Source: Paenibacillus sp. YN15 (GTDB taxonomy: Bacteria; Bacillota; Bacilli; Paenibacillales; NBRC-103111). From it: a DNA stretch of 64,000 bases. Positions within the stretch are counted from its first letter, which is position 1. Every line of letters begins with the position of its first letter. Below the pieces are notes generated by a model. The model was not told the origin of the DNA, searched no databases, and was given only the letters and a program-made list of their open reading frames with translations. Location of the stretch: contig NZ_QMFA01000032.1 in the NCBI RefSeq assembly GCF_003285005.1, forward strand, positions 1 to 64,000, given 5' to 3'. The translations under genes were made by a program, and so were the position numbers. Positions 1-8,663 of this stretch are shown piece after piece.

Positions 1-186
1 TCCCATTATTTCCAAATTAACCTACGTTGAAGCAAACTGGATGTCGGTTTCGTTCATTATAACTATCTCCCAATCTGTACAGGCTGAAGAGGGAAATTGT
101 TTTCCGCTATTTCTGCTGCGCGGGCCTCTGTGAGGGGAAGACTGTCGGCTAGTGCAGCAAGGTAAGGGCGCGCGGTTCTCCTGTAA

Positions 187-351
187 CCTGAGCAAAGGGG
201 ATAATGGACGAAAAGGAGCAGAAAGGCGCAGAAAGGAGCGGAATGGAGGGGCGGGGCAGCAAAGCAGTTTGGCAGAAAGGGCAGGACGATGCAGCTTCGG
301 GAGCCGATTCGGATGCTGCCGCCTGAGCCAAAGGGATAATGGGCGAAAAGG
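187..351. repeat. Imperfect 30-bp direct repeat pair in non-coding DNA
   Basis: Positions 187-216 and 322-351 match at 27 of 30 bases (both begin CCTGAGC and end CGAAAAGG). They lie in a purine-rich stretch with no convincing gene on either strand. The whole stretch 1-390 upstream of the leuA promoter shows no other feature I can name. Confidence 0.6.
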
Positions 352-393
352 CATCAGGCGGGCATCAGGGGGAAGCAGGCAGGGTTGACAGGG

Positions 394-422
394 TTGACAC
401 CCTCCGGCAACTATGCTAAAGT
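394..422 (+). promoter_or_regulatory. Sigma-A type promoter of the leuA leader
   Basis: TTGACA at 394-399, a 17-nt spacer and TAAAGT at 417-422 form a good vegetative promoter. A second TTGACA lies at 385-390 because AGGGTTGAC is duplicated in tandem. Transcription would begin near 429 and run into the T-box leaders. Confidence 0.7.
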
Positions 423-442
423 TATGAGAAAATTCTCATAAC
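420..442. promoter_or_regulatory. Palindrome over the leuA transcription start; CodY-like box
   Basis: GTTATGAGAA (421-430) and TTCTCATAAC (433-442) are perfect inverted arms with a two-base gap, lying on the predicted transcription start. Positions 420-434 also match the CodY consensus AATTTTCWGAAAATT at 12 of 15 bases. CodY represses branched-chain amino acid genes in Bacillota, so this is a plausible second control layer above the T-boxes. It could also be the operator of another dimeric repressor. Confidence 0.5.
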
Positions 443-449
443 AATACAC

Positions 450-790
450 GCTAAGAACGGAAACAGTACGGGTCGTTCACACCCTCAGAGAGCCGCGGCA
501 AGGTGCAACGCGGCGGGTGACCGCCTGGAAGCTCATCCGGGAGCGGCGGCATGGAAGCCTTCAGCCGGCAGCATCAACGCCGGGAAGCCAGTATATGCCG
601 ACGGTTCATCCCCGTAACGGGATGGCGGGATTATGGCAGCAGAGCCATAATGCCGCACAGAGCGGATTTGCCCGGCGCCTCGCTGATTGCGTGCGGATGG
701 CGGCAGGGTCAAATCAAGAAGAGTGGTACCGCGACGGTTGCAAGCCTGTCGTCTCTTCCCCGGAGGGGGAAGGGCGGCAGGCTTTTTGGC
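450..790 (+). ncRNA. T-box leader 1, leucine specifier
   Basis: This is the first of two T-box riboswitches before leuA. Visible parts are the AGTA-type element near 593, a CAGAGAGCC element at 485-493, a specifier region reading GGAAG-CTC-ATC (CTC, Leu) near 528-538, the antiterminator motif GAGTGGTACCGCG at 721-733, and a G+C-rich terminator between about 743 and 785 ending in TTTTT. Uncharged tRNA-Leu should stabilise the antiterminator and allow read-through. Confidence 0.85.
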
Positions 791-844
791 GCTTTGCACC
801 CGCCGCTCCCCCTCCAATTCTCCAGTCCCACGAAGATTCCAGTC

Positions 845-1136
845 TAACTGAATACCCAGCAAACGTTGAGACCGGGAGCGGGAGCCCCCGACGCCTTACA
901 GAGAGCCGCGGAAATGGTGCAACGCGGCGGCGTTCAAGCTCCTTCCTCGCCCGTGAACGGCCGCATGGAACACAAGTACATGCGGACGGCCTTGCCCCCG
1001 TTACCGGGCACGCAGCGGTTCCTCCGCTGCGACCAAGCGGGTCCGGACCAACACCGGACCAAAAAGAGTGGTACCGCGACAGGAGAACATGGCCTGCCGT
1101 CTCTTTCAGACATGAAGGAGACCGGCAGGCCTTTTG
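845..1136 (+). ncRNA. T-box leader 2, leucine specifier (tandem copy)
   Basis: A second complete T-box follows the first terminator. It has the AGAGAGCCG element at 900-908, a probable specifier CTC in CAAG-CTC-CTT near 940, an AGTACATG element at 976-983, the motif GAGTGGTACCGCG at 1066-1078, and a terminator with arms GGCCTGCCG and CGGCAGGCC (1091-1131) followed by TTTT. Two sequential tRNA-Leu checks should make leuA expression sharply responsive to leucine starvation. Confidence 0.85.
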
Positions 1137-1185
1137 GCGTTGCGGCGCGCAGAGAAACCAACATTTTTGAGGAGGATGACCCACT

Positions 1186-2733
1186 ATGGAAAACCGCAGA
1201 ATCCGCATTTTCGACACCACCTTACGCGACGGTGAGCAATCGCCGGGAGCCAGCCTGTTTCCGGAGGAGAAGATCCTGCTGGCCCGCCAGTTGGAGAGAC
1301 TGGGCATCGATACCATTGAGCCGGGCTTTCCCGCCAGCAGCCCCGGTGATTTCCGCGCCGTCCAGGAGATTTCGCGAATCCTTGCCCGCCCCGAAATTTG
1401 CGGCTTTGCCCGGGCGGTCAAAGGCGACATTGACGCAGCTGTCCGCGCCACCCAGGATGCCAACAGACGCAGGCTGCACCTGTTTATTTCCTCCTCCCAG
1501 ATCCACATGGATTTCCAACTGAAAAAAAGCCGGGAGCAGGTGCTGCAGATTGCCCGCGATATGGTGGCGTACGCCAAGCAATTTGTGGACGTAATCGAAT
1601 TTTCCCCCATGGATGCCACACGCTCCGGGGATGAATTCCTCTATGAGATGCTGGAGGGGGTTATTGCCGAAGGGGCCACCATTCTGAACATTCCCGATAC
1701 AGTAGGCTACGCCCTGCCCGAGGAGTACGGCAACCTGTTCCGGCGGGTGCGGGCCAATGTCCGGGGCGGCGACAGGGTGGAGTACAGCGCCCATTGCCAC
1801 AATGATCTTGGCCTTGCCGTAGCCAACAGCCTGGCGGCCATTGCGGCGGGAGCCACCCATGTGGAGGTCAGCGTCAACGGCATCGGCGAACGGGCAGGCA
1901 ACTGCTCTCTGGAGGAGCTGGTTATGGCGATTGCTACCCGGGGCAGGGAGAGCGGCCTCTCCACCGGCGTCGACCTTTCGCAAATTTATGAAACCTCCCG
2001 GATGGTCAGCCGGATTATGAACCTGCCCATCGCCTACAACAAGCCTATCGTCGGGCGCAACGCCTTCCAGCATGAGGCGGGGATTCACCAGGACGGCCTC
2101 CTGAAGAACCGGAGCACCTACGAAATTATGGACCCGGAGAAAATGGGCATTCCCCGGGACATGATCGTGCTGGGCAAACATTCCGGGCGCCACGCCCTGA
2201 AGCACCGTCTGGAGCGCTACGGGGTGATCATGGAGGGGGAGGAGCTGGCCCGGTTTGCCGAGCAGTTCAAGCAGGAGGCGGACGCCTATAAGGTGATTTC
2301 CGACGCGCATCTGCTGCGGATTCTCGACAAAACTCCCGGCGGTGCCGCCGGACCTTTCTCCATGATGGATTTTCAAGTGGTGTCCAACCACCGCAAAGCC
2401 AAGGTGGCCTCCGTCACCCTCCGCAACAACCGTTCCGGTGAAGAAACCACCTTTGCCGCCGCAGGGGACGGACCGGTGGAGGCCATTGTGGCCTGCTTGA
2501 GGCAGGCGGTGGATTTTCCGCTGGAGCTGACGGATATGGAGATTCACTCCCTGTCCGCTTCGGAGACTGCCCAAGGGGAGGCGCAGATTACGGTCCGCAC
2601 CGAGGATGACCGGACATACCGGGGCAGCGGCATTCATACGGATATTCTGGCGGCGGTGGCTGAAGGATATTTGTCGGCGCTGAACCAGGCGGTGTCGGCC
2701 CGGGAAGAGAAATTGTCAGAAAAGATTTGTTGA
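1186..2733 (+). CDS. leuA: 2-isopropylmalate synthase
   Basis: Condenses acetyl-CoA with 2-oxoisovalerate in the first committed step of leucine synthesis; cytoplasmic. The 515-residue length fits bacterial LeuA. The HMGL-type TIM barrel opens with [16 protein letters not shown] (residues 9-24), which carries the metal-binding Asp and catalytic Arg. Metal ligands are visible in [14 protein letters not shown] (201-214), followed by [14 protein letters not shown] (231-244). The C-terminal part (about 390-505) is the leucine-sensing regulatory domain. A GAGGAGG site at 1168-1174 supports the ATG. The gene stands alone, with no leuBCD downstream here. The two leucine T-boxes upstream support LeuA over homocitrate or citramalate synthase. 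Confidence 0.95.
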   Translation: MENRRIRIFDTTLRDGEQSPGASLFPEEKILLARQLERLGIDTIEPGFPASSPGDFRAVQEISRILARPEICGFARAVKGDIDAAVRATQDANRRRLHLFISSSQIHMDFQLKKSREQVLQIARDMVAYAKQFVDVIEFSPMDATRSGDEFLYEMLEGVIAEGATILNIPDTVGYALPEEYGNLFRRVRANVRGGDRVEYSAHCHNDLGLAVANSLAAIAAGATHVEVSVNGIGERAGNCSLEELVMAIATRGRESGLSTGVDLSQIYETSRMVSRIMNLPIAYNKPIVGRNAFQHEAGIHQDGLLKNRSTYEIMDPEKMGIPRDMIVLGKHSGRHALKHRLERYGVIMEGEELARFAEQFKQEADAYKVISDAHLLRILDKTPGGAAGPFSMMDFQVVSNHRKAKVASVTLRNNRSGEETTFAAAGDGPVEAIVACLRQAVDFPLELTDMEIHSLSASETAQGEAQITVRTEDDRTYRGSGIHTDILAAVAEGYLSALNQAVSAREEKLSEKIC

Positions 2734-2759
2734 CAATGATAATCATTATCAATTAACAT
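2730..2759 (+). promoter_or_regulatory. Fur box inside a promoter
   Basis: Positions 2732-2750 match the 19-bp Fur consensus GATAATGATAATCATTATC at 18 of 19 bases. The site overlaps the leuA stop codon. It fills the spacer of a promoter with TTGACA at 2730-2735 and TAACAT at 2754-2759 (18-nt spacer). This is the classic layout for iron-dependent repression of the next gene. Confidence 0.75.
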
Positions 2760-2797
2760 GGAGGAAATGAATCCCTCGTGAAAAGGAAAGATGCAGG

Positions 2798-3634
2798 ATG
2801 CTTACCAATCACTCGCTCCTCCATGAGCAAAATCAGCACGGACTGCTGCTCACCTCCGTTGCCGCAGCCGAAGACGGGAGGCTGTACGCCTCCGCGGTGA
2901 ATGAAGGCATCTTCCGCATCGACAGCGCAGCTGCCTGGGCCCGGCTTCCCCATAAGCTTCCGGCGGGCGTCACCGTCAACCGGCTGGAAGCGGAGGACGG
3001 CTATATCTTCGCCTGCACCGAGCAGGGGCTGTTTCAGCTGCGGGAGGACGGCTGGCGTTCCACCAAGATTACGGTGCCCTGCTACCGGCTCAGAAGCAAG
3101 GGCGGAGTCCTCTATGTAGCCGCAGGCAACGGCTTGTGGTACCAGTTCAACGATAACTGGGTGCGGACCGGCTACTCCGAAGAACCGGTATTCGATCTGT
3201 TTATGACGCCGCAGATGATCTTTATGGCCCGTTCGTCCGGCATTTCCCTGTTTGACCGCTACAACCAGTCCTCCGAGGACTTCAAATTGAACAGCTCCGT
3301 GTCCAGCCTATGTGTGCTCCACGGCTATCTGCTGGGGGCCGACGGATTGGGGAATCTGATTGCCGGGGATAAGCGGGGCCGCTTCAACACCCACCACTAC
3401 AAGGGAATCCGGATTTTTTCGCTGGAATCCTGCGAGGGACGGATTTATGCCTGTACCAGCCGTGGGCTGTACCAGGTATTGTACTGGAAGAACCAGTTCC
3501 ACCTTTGCTCGGCCATTACCGGATTTCCGGTGACAGATGTGGCCTTTGACAAGGATAACCTCTATCTGTCCACCTATTTTGAAGGGCTGCGGATTCTGCC
3601 CAGGCGCCGGGGCAATATGTCCGGCGAAGCCTGA
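2798..3634 (+). CDS. Predicted beta-propeller protein of unknown function, Fur-controlled
   Basis: A 278-residue protein with no visible signal peptide or membrane segment. It is built from about seven repeats of roughly 40 residues with the pattern 'x-L/I-Y-A-x-x-x-x-G-L/I-x-x-L', for example GYIFACTEQGLFQL, GVLYVAAGNGLWYQF and GRIYACTSRGLYQV. Such repeats usually fold as a YVTN/WD-like beta-propeller. I see no catalytic motif. The start is supported by AAGGAAA at 2782-2788. The Fur box directly upstream is the only functional clue and suggests expression under iron limitation. No transporter or siderophore gene is adjacent, so its role is open. Confidence 0.75.
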   Translation: MLTNHSLLHEQNQHGLLLTSVAAAEDGRLYASAVNEGIFRIDSAAAWARLPHKLPAGVTVNRLEAEDGYIFACTEQGLFQLREDGWRSTKITVPCYRLRSKGGVLYVAAGNGLWYQFNDNWVRTGYSEEPVFDLFMTPQMIFMARSSGISLFDRYNQSSEDFKLNSSVSSLCVLHGYLLGADGLGNLIAGDKRGRFNTHHYKGIRIFSLESCEGRIYACTSRGLYQVLYWKNQFHLCSAITGFPVTDVAFDKDNLYLSTYFEGLRILPRRRGNMSGEA

Positions 3635-3672
3635 TCCGGATGCGCTCCCTCTAACTGAAGCATAAACCGGAA

Positions 3673-3697
3673 AACCGGGCTTGCCCGGTTTTTTTTG
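3673..3697 (+). terminator. Rho-independent terminator
   Basis: The stem AACCGGGC / GCCCGGTT is followed by a run of eight T, downstream of the beta-propeller gene. Confidence 0.85.
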
Positions 3698-3818
3698 GCG
3701 TGGCGGCAGTCTTAAAGAGAACGGTTCCAGGATTTATGAAAGGCTATTTCGCTTATGCGCGGGTTTAGTGTACAATTGAGGGGACGAACGCGCATGACGA
3801 GGAAGGAGAATGGATTGA

Positions 3819-4685
3819 ATGACCGTCAAAATTATAACCGACAGCGCTGCCGATCTTCCCAAGGAACTGGTGGCACAGCATGGAATAGAAACGCTCCCGT
3901 TGATGGTTTATCTGGATAATCAGGAATTCCGGGACGGGGAGACCATGAATCCCAAAGAAATGTTCCAGGGCATGCGGGAGGGCAAGGTTTACAAAACGGC
4001 CCAGGTTCCACTTCAAATCTTCCGGGAAGTGTTCCAGCGTCATGCAGAGAACGGCGATTCATGCATTTATGTGGCATTTTCCTCCGCATTGTCAGGGACC
4101 TACCAGTCCGCAGTGCTGGCAAAGAATGAAATCCTGGAGGATTATCCCGACGCAAGGCTTGAGGTGATCGACACCAAGTGCGCATCCATGGGCTTCGGCC
4201 TGGTGGTGCTGAAGGCGGCGGAGCTGGCTGCACAAGGCAAAAGCCAGGAGGAGATTCTTGAGGCGGTCCGCTTCCATGCTCTCCATATGGAGCATATTTT
4301 CACAGTGGACAATCTGGAGTATCTGTACCGGGGAGGCCGGGTCAGCAAAACTGCCGCTTTTATCGGCGGGCTTCTGAACATCAAGCCGGTGCTTCATGTG
4401 GAGGACGGCAAGCTGATCCCCATTGAGAAGCTGCGCGGCCGGCGCAAGGTGCTGGACCGGATGGTGGCGATTATGACGGAGCGGGGAGTGAGCCAGGACC
4501 AGCAGGTGATCGGCATTTCCCACGGGGATGATATCGAGGCCGCCCATAGCCTGCGGGAGATGATCCGCGAGCGCTTCGGCTGCAAGGATTTCATCATTTC
4601 CCAGATCGGCGGGGCGGTTGGCGCCCATTCCGGACCGGGGACGCTGGCTCTTTTTTTCCTGAACCGGCTGAATCCGGCTACCTGA
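3819..4685 (+). CDS. DegV family fatty-acid-binding protein
   Basis: The 288 residues match the usual length of DegV/FakB proteins, which bind one fatty acid and in many Bacillota present it to the kinase FakA. The opening VKIITDSAADLP is the family signature. Further hallmarks are FSSALSGTYQSA (about 87-98), the VDNLEYLYRGGRVSK segment (about 166-180) and HSGPGTLALFF near the C-terminus. The ATG has AAGGAG at 3802-3807. A TACAAT box at 3771-3776 is the likely -10. The gene is monocistronic between two terminators. Which fatty acid it binds cannot be read from the sequence. Confidence 0.9.
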   Translation: MTVKIITDSAADLPKELVAQHGIETLPLMVYLDNQEFRDGETMNPKEMFQGMREGKVYKTAQVPLQIFREVFQRHAENGDSCIYVAFSSALSGTYQSAVLAKNEILEDYPDARLEVIDTKCASMGFGLVVLKAAELAAQGKSQEEILEAVRFHALHMEHIFTVDNLEYLYRGGRVSKTAAFIGGLLNIKPVLHVEDGKLIPIEKLRGRRKVLDRMVAIMTERGVSQDQQVIGISHGDDIEAAHSLREMIRERFGCKDFIISQIGGAVGAHSGPGTLALFFLNRLNPAT

Positions 4686-4708
4686 GATTGTACATATACC
4701 CGTCTGAA

Positions 4709-4747
4709 GAACCCTATGCGCCCGGCAAGCTGGGCGGTAGGGTTTTT
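4709..4747 (+). terminator. Rho-independent terminator
   Basis: The arms AACCCTATGCGCCC and GGGCGGTAGGGTT form a stem with small mismatches, ending in a run of T, after the DegV gene. Confidence 0.8.
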
Positions 4748-4870
4748 TTACGTTCTTTGAAGGACCGCGGATGGAATTTCCAAGGGTTAGATATACTACA
4801 AATATTATGGTGAAAAAATAAACATTTTGTTAATATTGGCTGAAAGTTTAGGGTGAAAGTTGTCGTTTTG

Positions 4871-4907
4871 TTTACAAAATCTTAATACAAGGAGAGCAAA
4901 TTATGAT
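4871..4907 (+). promoter_or_regulatory. Possible PhoP box and -10 of the phosphate permease gene
   Basis: TTTACA (4871-4876) and TTAATA (4882-4887) are spaced 11 bp apart, as in PhoP direct repeats (TTWACA-like, N5). A TATGAT -10 follows at 4902-4907. The rest of the 287-bp gap from 4686 is AT-rich and otherwise unremarkable. The link to phosphate control is an inference helped by the nature of the downstream gene. Confidence 0.35.
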
Positions 4908-4972
4908 ATGATGGCAAATGGAGCATGTGACGGCTTCTGTTAGATTTTAAGGAAACGTTCAGGGGGATTATT

Positions 4973-5968
4973 GTGACATTCATTATTATTATTGTTGCCT
5001 TGGCCTTGTTGTTCGACTTCATCAACGGTTTTCATGATACGGCCAACGCTATCGCCACTGCTGTGTCCACCAAAGCCCTTTCTCCGCGAGTAGCCATTTT
5101 GATGGCGGCGGTCCTCAATTTTGTCGGTGCGATTCTGTTTGACGGTGTCGCCAAAAATGTAGGCGGCAGCATTGCCGACCCGTTCCACATAAGCAATGGC
5201 ATGGAGATTATTACGGCCACGCTGATCTCGGCCATTGCCTGGAATCTGATTACCTGGTACTTCGGTATCCCGTCATCCTCTTCCCATACGCTGATCGGTT
5301 CGTTGGCCGGTGCGGTTATCGCCGGTGCGGGCATGGATGCTCTTCACTGGGGAGGCTTCCAGAAGATTGTGCTGGGTCTGATCCTGTCGCCCTTTCTGGC
5401 CTTCGGCCTGGGTTTCCTCATGCTGGTGCTGATCCGCTACCTGGTCAAGCTGCTGGGCAACCGCAGCCCGGGCAAGGTCAACCGGAATTTCCGGCTGCTG
5501 CAGATCGTGTCCGCCGGCTTGCAATCCTTCTCCCACGGCGCCAATGACGCCCAGAAGGCGATGGGCATTATCGTGTTTGCCCTGGTAGCGGGGAATTTCC
5601 ACTCGGATATGTCCGTCCCGATATGGGTCAAGCTGGCTGCCGCCACCTCCATGGCGCTGGGCACCTCCATCGGCGGCTGGAAGATCATCGAAACTGTCAG
5701 CCGCAAGATCATCAAGATCGAGCCGATGAACGGCTTTGCCTCCGACCTGACCTCCACGGTCATTCTCCAGTCGGGCACCGCACTGGGTTTGCCTTTGTCC
5801 ACCACTCACGTCATTACCTCGTCCATCATCGGCACCGGCTCGGCCATCCGCTATAAATCCATCAACTGGGGTGTAGTCGGCAAGATGGTCATGACCTGGG
5901 TGATCACCATTCCGATTTCTATTGCCATTGCCTATGTAGTGTACCAGCTTATTTTTGGCTGGTTCTAA
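4973..5968 (+). CDS. pit: PiT family inorganic phosphate permease
   Basis: A membrane carrier of 331 residues that imports phosphate, usually as a metal-phosphate complex with protons. The two PiT signature repeats are visible: GFHDTANAIATAVSTKALSP near residue 19 and SHGANDAQKAMGII near residue 190. About ten hydrophobic segments span the protein. The start is a GTG after AGGGGG. Bacillota PiT proteins of 330-335 residues are common, so it is full length. PiT genes often follow a DUF47 regulator gene, but none is adjacent here. Confidence 0.93.
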   Translation: MTFIIIIVALALLFDFINGFHDTANAIATAVSTKALSPRVAILMAAVLNFVGAILFDGVAKNVGGSIADPFHISNGMEIITATLISAIAWNLITWYFGIPSSSSHTLIGSLAGAVIAGAGMDALHWGGFQKIVLGLILSPFLAFGLGFLMLVLIRYLVKLLGNRSPGKVNRNFRLLQIVSAGLQSFSHGANDAQKAMGIIVFALVAGNFHSDMSVPIWVKLAAATSMALGTSIGGWKIIETVSRKIIKIEPMNGFASDLTSTVILQSGTALGLPLSTTHVITSSIIGTGSAIRYKSINWGVVGKMVMTWVITIPISIAIAYVVYQLIFGWF

Positions 5969-6017
5969 AGAAGGGGAGACTCCCGGGCGGTTGGCGTTTA
6001 TAGCATCGTCCTTGTGC

Positions 6018-6041
6018 GGCCGGAGCAATCCGGTCTTTTTT
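6018..6041 (+). terminator. Short rho-independent terminator
   Basis: A six-pair stem GGCCGG / CCGGTC with an AGCAAT loop is followed by six T, after pit. Confidence 0.6.
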
Positions 6042-6165
6042 GGCTTTTCGCCAACCCGCACCCGCTATCCGGATGAACCGGAAAAACGCCGCTAGCCAGA
6101 CCGGCATAGTTTGGGGTATCATTCATATATCCTATTTTTTAACATATGAAACGAGGTGCGGGAAA

Positions 6166-7272
6166 TTGAAATTGGCCAAAAGCTTGCTTGCTTTGCTTCT
6201 GCTGGGGGCGCTGGCTGCCGGATGCGGGGGCAAGGGGGAAAACGGGGAGTCGCGGGGCGCCAATACGGAGCTGGAAACGATACAGAACGGCGTGGTCCTC
6301 TATTACGACGACTCCGCCCAGTCCCAAAGCCTGCTCGGCGCTCTTACGGAGCTGTCCAAGACGGAAAAGTTCGACCTGGTGACTATTGATACGACCAAAG
6401 ACAAAAGCAAGCTGGACAAGTATGAGAAGGACAATCAGAAGCTGGTGGACAGCTATAAGGAAGTGCGGAGCCTGGAGGCGGGATTGTCCAAGCTGAAGCT
6501 GGTTGGCAACGCCAACAGCAAGGACCAGCAGAACAATGTGATGCTCAATTACCGCAAGGCGCTGAATCTGGTCAAAAACGGCAAGCTGAATGCCGAGCAG
6601 GAGAAGGAATTGGACGGGCTGGTGAAGGATATTGCCGGCAAGCAGGAGCTGTCGGAGGCCGATCTGAAGAAGCTCCTGGACCTCCAAAAGGACCCGCGCC
6701 TGAAGGTGCCGGTGTACAGCTCCGTTGACGGGGATGCGGCGCCGGAGAAGCTGCCTGTGATGAAGGTGATTTACGAAGGCAACCACCGGACCTCCTATTA
6801 TTTCGGGCAAAAGCCGATTCCCGCGGAAACCCTGGCCAATGCCGAGAATCTCCGCTTTTATTTGAAGGAGAAGGCCTGGATCAGCAACTTCCAGGATTCC
6901 AGCGACGGCCCCACGATTGAGAAGAAGCTGGAGAATAAGGATACCTTTGTGCTGCTGGTATGGGGCAACAGCTGTCCCCACTGCCATAAGGTGATGCCGG
7001 TGCTGGACAAGCTGACCAGCCAGACGGGCATCAAGGTGGAGCGGATCGATACCTTCATTGAAAGCAACAACAAGGCCTATGCCAAAATGGCAGCCTCCGG
7101 CAAATACGGGCTTACCGAGATCAAGTGGGTGCCGACCCTGGTCTACATCAAGGACGGCAAGCAGCAGGCCACCATCGGCGTATACGATTGGGCAGTGGAG
7201 AATGCCGCCTCCGACCTGGGCTACGATATCGACGAGTCCAAGATCAAGGCGTTTATGGAAAAGGCCAAGTAA
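6166..7272 (+). CDS. Thioredoxin-fold lipoprotein
   Basis: I place the start at TTG 6166, seven bases after GAGGTG, rather than further upstream. This gives a clean lipoprotein signal with lipobox LAAGC (Cys20) and a 368-residue product. Residues about 21-255 are charged and helix-rich with no domain I recognise. The C-terminal ~115 residues form a thioredoxin domain with a CPHC active site at 270-273 (WGNSCPHCHKVMP) and the conserved cis-Pro in KWVPTLV (323). It should act at the outer face of the membrane in thiol-disulfide exchange; CPHC resembles DsbA-type oxidants. The partner protein is unknown. It ends 22 bp from a convergent gene. Confidence 0.8.
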   Translation: MKLAKSLLALLLLGALAAGCGGKGENGESRGANTELETIQNGVVLYYDDSAQSQSLLGALTELSKTEKFDLVTIDTTKDKSKLDKYEKDNQKLVDSYKEVRSLEAGLSKLKLVGNANSKDQQNNVMLNYRKALNLVKNGKLNAEQEKELDGLVKDIAGKQELSEADLKKLLDLQKDPRLKVPVYSSVDGDAAPEKLPVMKVIYEGNHRTSYYFGQKPIPAETLANAENLRFYLKEKAWISNFQDSSDGPTIEKKLENKDTFVLLVWGNSCPHCHKVMPVLDKLTSQTGIKVERIDTFIESNNKAYAKMAASGKYGLTEIKWVPTLVYIKDGKQQATIGVYDWAVENAASDLGYDIDESKIKAFMEKAK

Positions 7273-7293
7273 GATAGGTACGGAGCGGACTGT

Positions 7294-8091
7294 CTACAGA
7301 AAGGTTACCCGCCAAGGGCAAATTTCCTCCATCCCTGCGCGGAGGTATACGCTCCTGGCCGCCGGATTGGTGTAGAACAAATAGGGATATTTCCCCTCCC
7401 GCAGCAGTTGGCCGAACAGCTCCGCCAGCACCTCCGCGGCGCAGCCCTTGTTCCGGAAGTCCGGGTGGGTGACCACCCCCGTGATCAGGGCGCTTTGCTC
7501 CCGTTCATGAAAGGTGGAGGCGGCCGCAACCATCCGCCCCTCCAGGCGCAGGTACATGATCCTGTCCGGGGAGGACACGAGCCTGTTCCACTCGCGGCTC
7601 ACATATCCCTCTTCGTCCCCGGATAGGCCGCTGTATTCCTCCGCCGACAGGAGGAGCCGGTAATGCTCCCGGAGCTCCTCCTTGGCGGAGATGATTTCTG
7701 CGGCAAACCGTCCGTCCGGTTGGGCGGGAGGCAAAACCTGCTTCACCATTCCCAGGTGGGAAAGGGTGCTTTTGGACGTGTTGAAGTCCCGGCATATCTG
7801 TTGGACCAGCCTGTCAGGACCGGAAACTTTGGCAAAGGACAGCTGTCCCAGGATCTGCCGGTACCCTTCGGGGTCCCGCTCAACCGGACAATAGTAGGTC
7901 AGATTGCTGAAGTTGTTCAGCAGTAAAGAAACCAGCCGCCCTGACGCGAATTCCCCGAACACCATAAACTGCTCTCCCGCATATCCGTTCCACTTTAAAT
8001 CATCCAGAAGAAAACGGTAATGGTCCGCCTCTTTCCCGAACAACTCAAGCACCCCGGCGTGATCTGCCGCCGTCAGCCTTCTGACTCCCAT
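7294..8091 (-). CDS. GNAT family N-acetyltransferase
   Basis: A 265-residue protein whose C-terminal half carries the GNAT fold. The acetyl-CoA binding stretch is GVVTHPDFRNKGCAAEVLAE (about 206-225), matching the R/Q-x-x-G-x-G/A pattern with the middle glycine replaced. The closing segment YTNPAARSVYLRAGM is also typical of FR47-like members. The N-terminal half is more variable and probably binds the acceptor, which cannot be inferred. GGAGG lies nine bases before the ATG. It is a single gene converging on the lipoprotein gene. Confidence 0.85.
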   Translation of the reverse strand: MGVRRLTAADHAGVLELFGKEADHYRFLLDDLKWNGYAGEQFMVFGEFASGRLVSLLLNNFSNLTYYCPVERDPEGYRQILGQLSFAKVSGPDRLVQQICRDFNTSKSTLSHLGMVKQVLPPAQPDGRFAAEIISAKEELREHYRLLLSAEEYSGLSGDEEGYVSREWNRLVSSPDRIMYLRLEGRMVAAASTFHEREQSALITGVVTHPDFRNKGCAAEVLAELFGQLLREGKYPYLFYTNPAARSVYLRAGMEEICPWRVTFL

Positions 8092-8210
8092 TTGGAAAAA
8101 CCTCCGTATTTGTAAAAATCCGACCGCATTATGCCTGTACTCATCTTACCGGCGTGCGGAAGGGGCGGAAAAGGGGGAGTTTGGTTAAAGCGAAATTGCC
8201 CGGATAGCAA

Positions 8211-8246
8211 AGAACCCGGACCTTTGTGGGAGCCGGGTTCTTTTTT
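8211..8246. terminator. Hairpin terminator, T-run on the plus strand
   Basis: AGAACCCGG and CCGGGTTCT flank a short loop and are followed by TTTTTT on the plus strand. On the minus strand, where the DUF4177 gene ends at 8270, the tail is weaker (CTTTG). It probably serves as a two-way barrier. Confidence 0.6.
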
Positions 8247-8269
8247 GCGAAAATGCAACGGTGGGTATG

Positions 8270-8467
8270 TTATGCCCGTCTCCGCTTAAAAATGCAGACT
8301 ACCTCTCTGGAGGTGCCCTGACCCATGCTGGTATCGAAGGTGTTGACCAATTCCCATCCGAGGCGGCCCAGCCCATTAAGCTCTTCCTCAAGCTCGGGGA
8401 GATCAACCTTTCCGCCGAAAAAGCCTTTTGTTTCCACCTTTAGCGTCTTGTATTCCCATGTTTCCAT
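8270..8467 (-). CDS. DUF4177 family small protein
   Basis: I start this at the ATG giving METWEYKTLKVE, preceded by AAGGGG, because the longer upstream extension has no family features. The 65-residue product has the DUF4177 pattern: an N-terminal WEYKT strand, a central helix with L-x-x-LG-x-x-GWELV, and a closing strand VCIFKRRRA. Family members are small alpha/beta proteins of unknown function. It is monocistronic and divergent from ecsA. Confidence 0.8.
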   Translation of the reverse strand: METWEYKTLKVETKGFFGGKVDLPELEEELNGLGRLGWELVNTFDTSMGQGTSREVVCIFKRRRA

Positions 8468-8625
8468 CTGGATAATCCCCTTCCCGGTTGTGTTGACGAA
8501 TATGGGTTTATACGGGAGCGGAGCCGCGGCGGTTTCAGCGGAACTGGCAAAGGCCCGGAAAAATTCCGGCTCGGAGCCTGGAGGTCCGGTCTTTTCCGGC
8601 CGGATGTGCCCGGCGCCCAAAAGCC

Positions 8626-8634
8626 TGCTATAAT
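8626..8634 (+). promoter_or_regulatory. Extended -10 promoter of ecsA
   Basis: TG-C-TATAAT (8626-8634) is a perfect extended -10 element. No good -35 is visible. It would give a leader of only about 23 nt. Confidence 0.6.
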
Positions 8635-8663
8635 GAGACTGTTGATTTTACCGTATTGAAGGG

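Noticed and set aside
714-1619. Long minus-strand open frame (301 codons) over the leuA leader and start
   Set aside because: It crosses two T-boxes and the well-supported start of leuA on the other strand, and has no ribosome-binding site or family resemblance. It is a GC-rich shadow frame.
4871-4907. Firm PhoP regulation of pit
   Set aside because: Only two half-boxes with an imperfect match are visible; kept as a low-confidence site, not as a finding.
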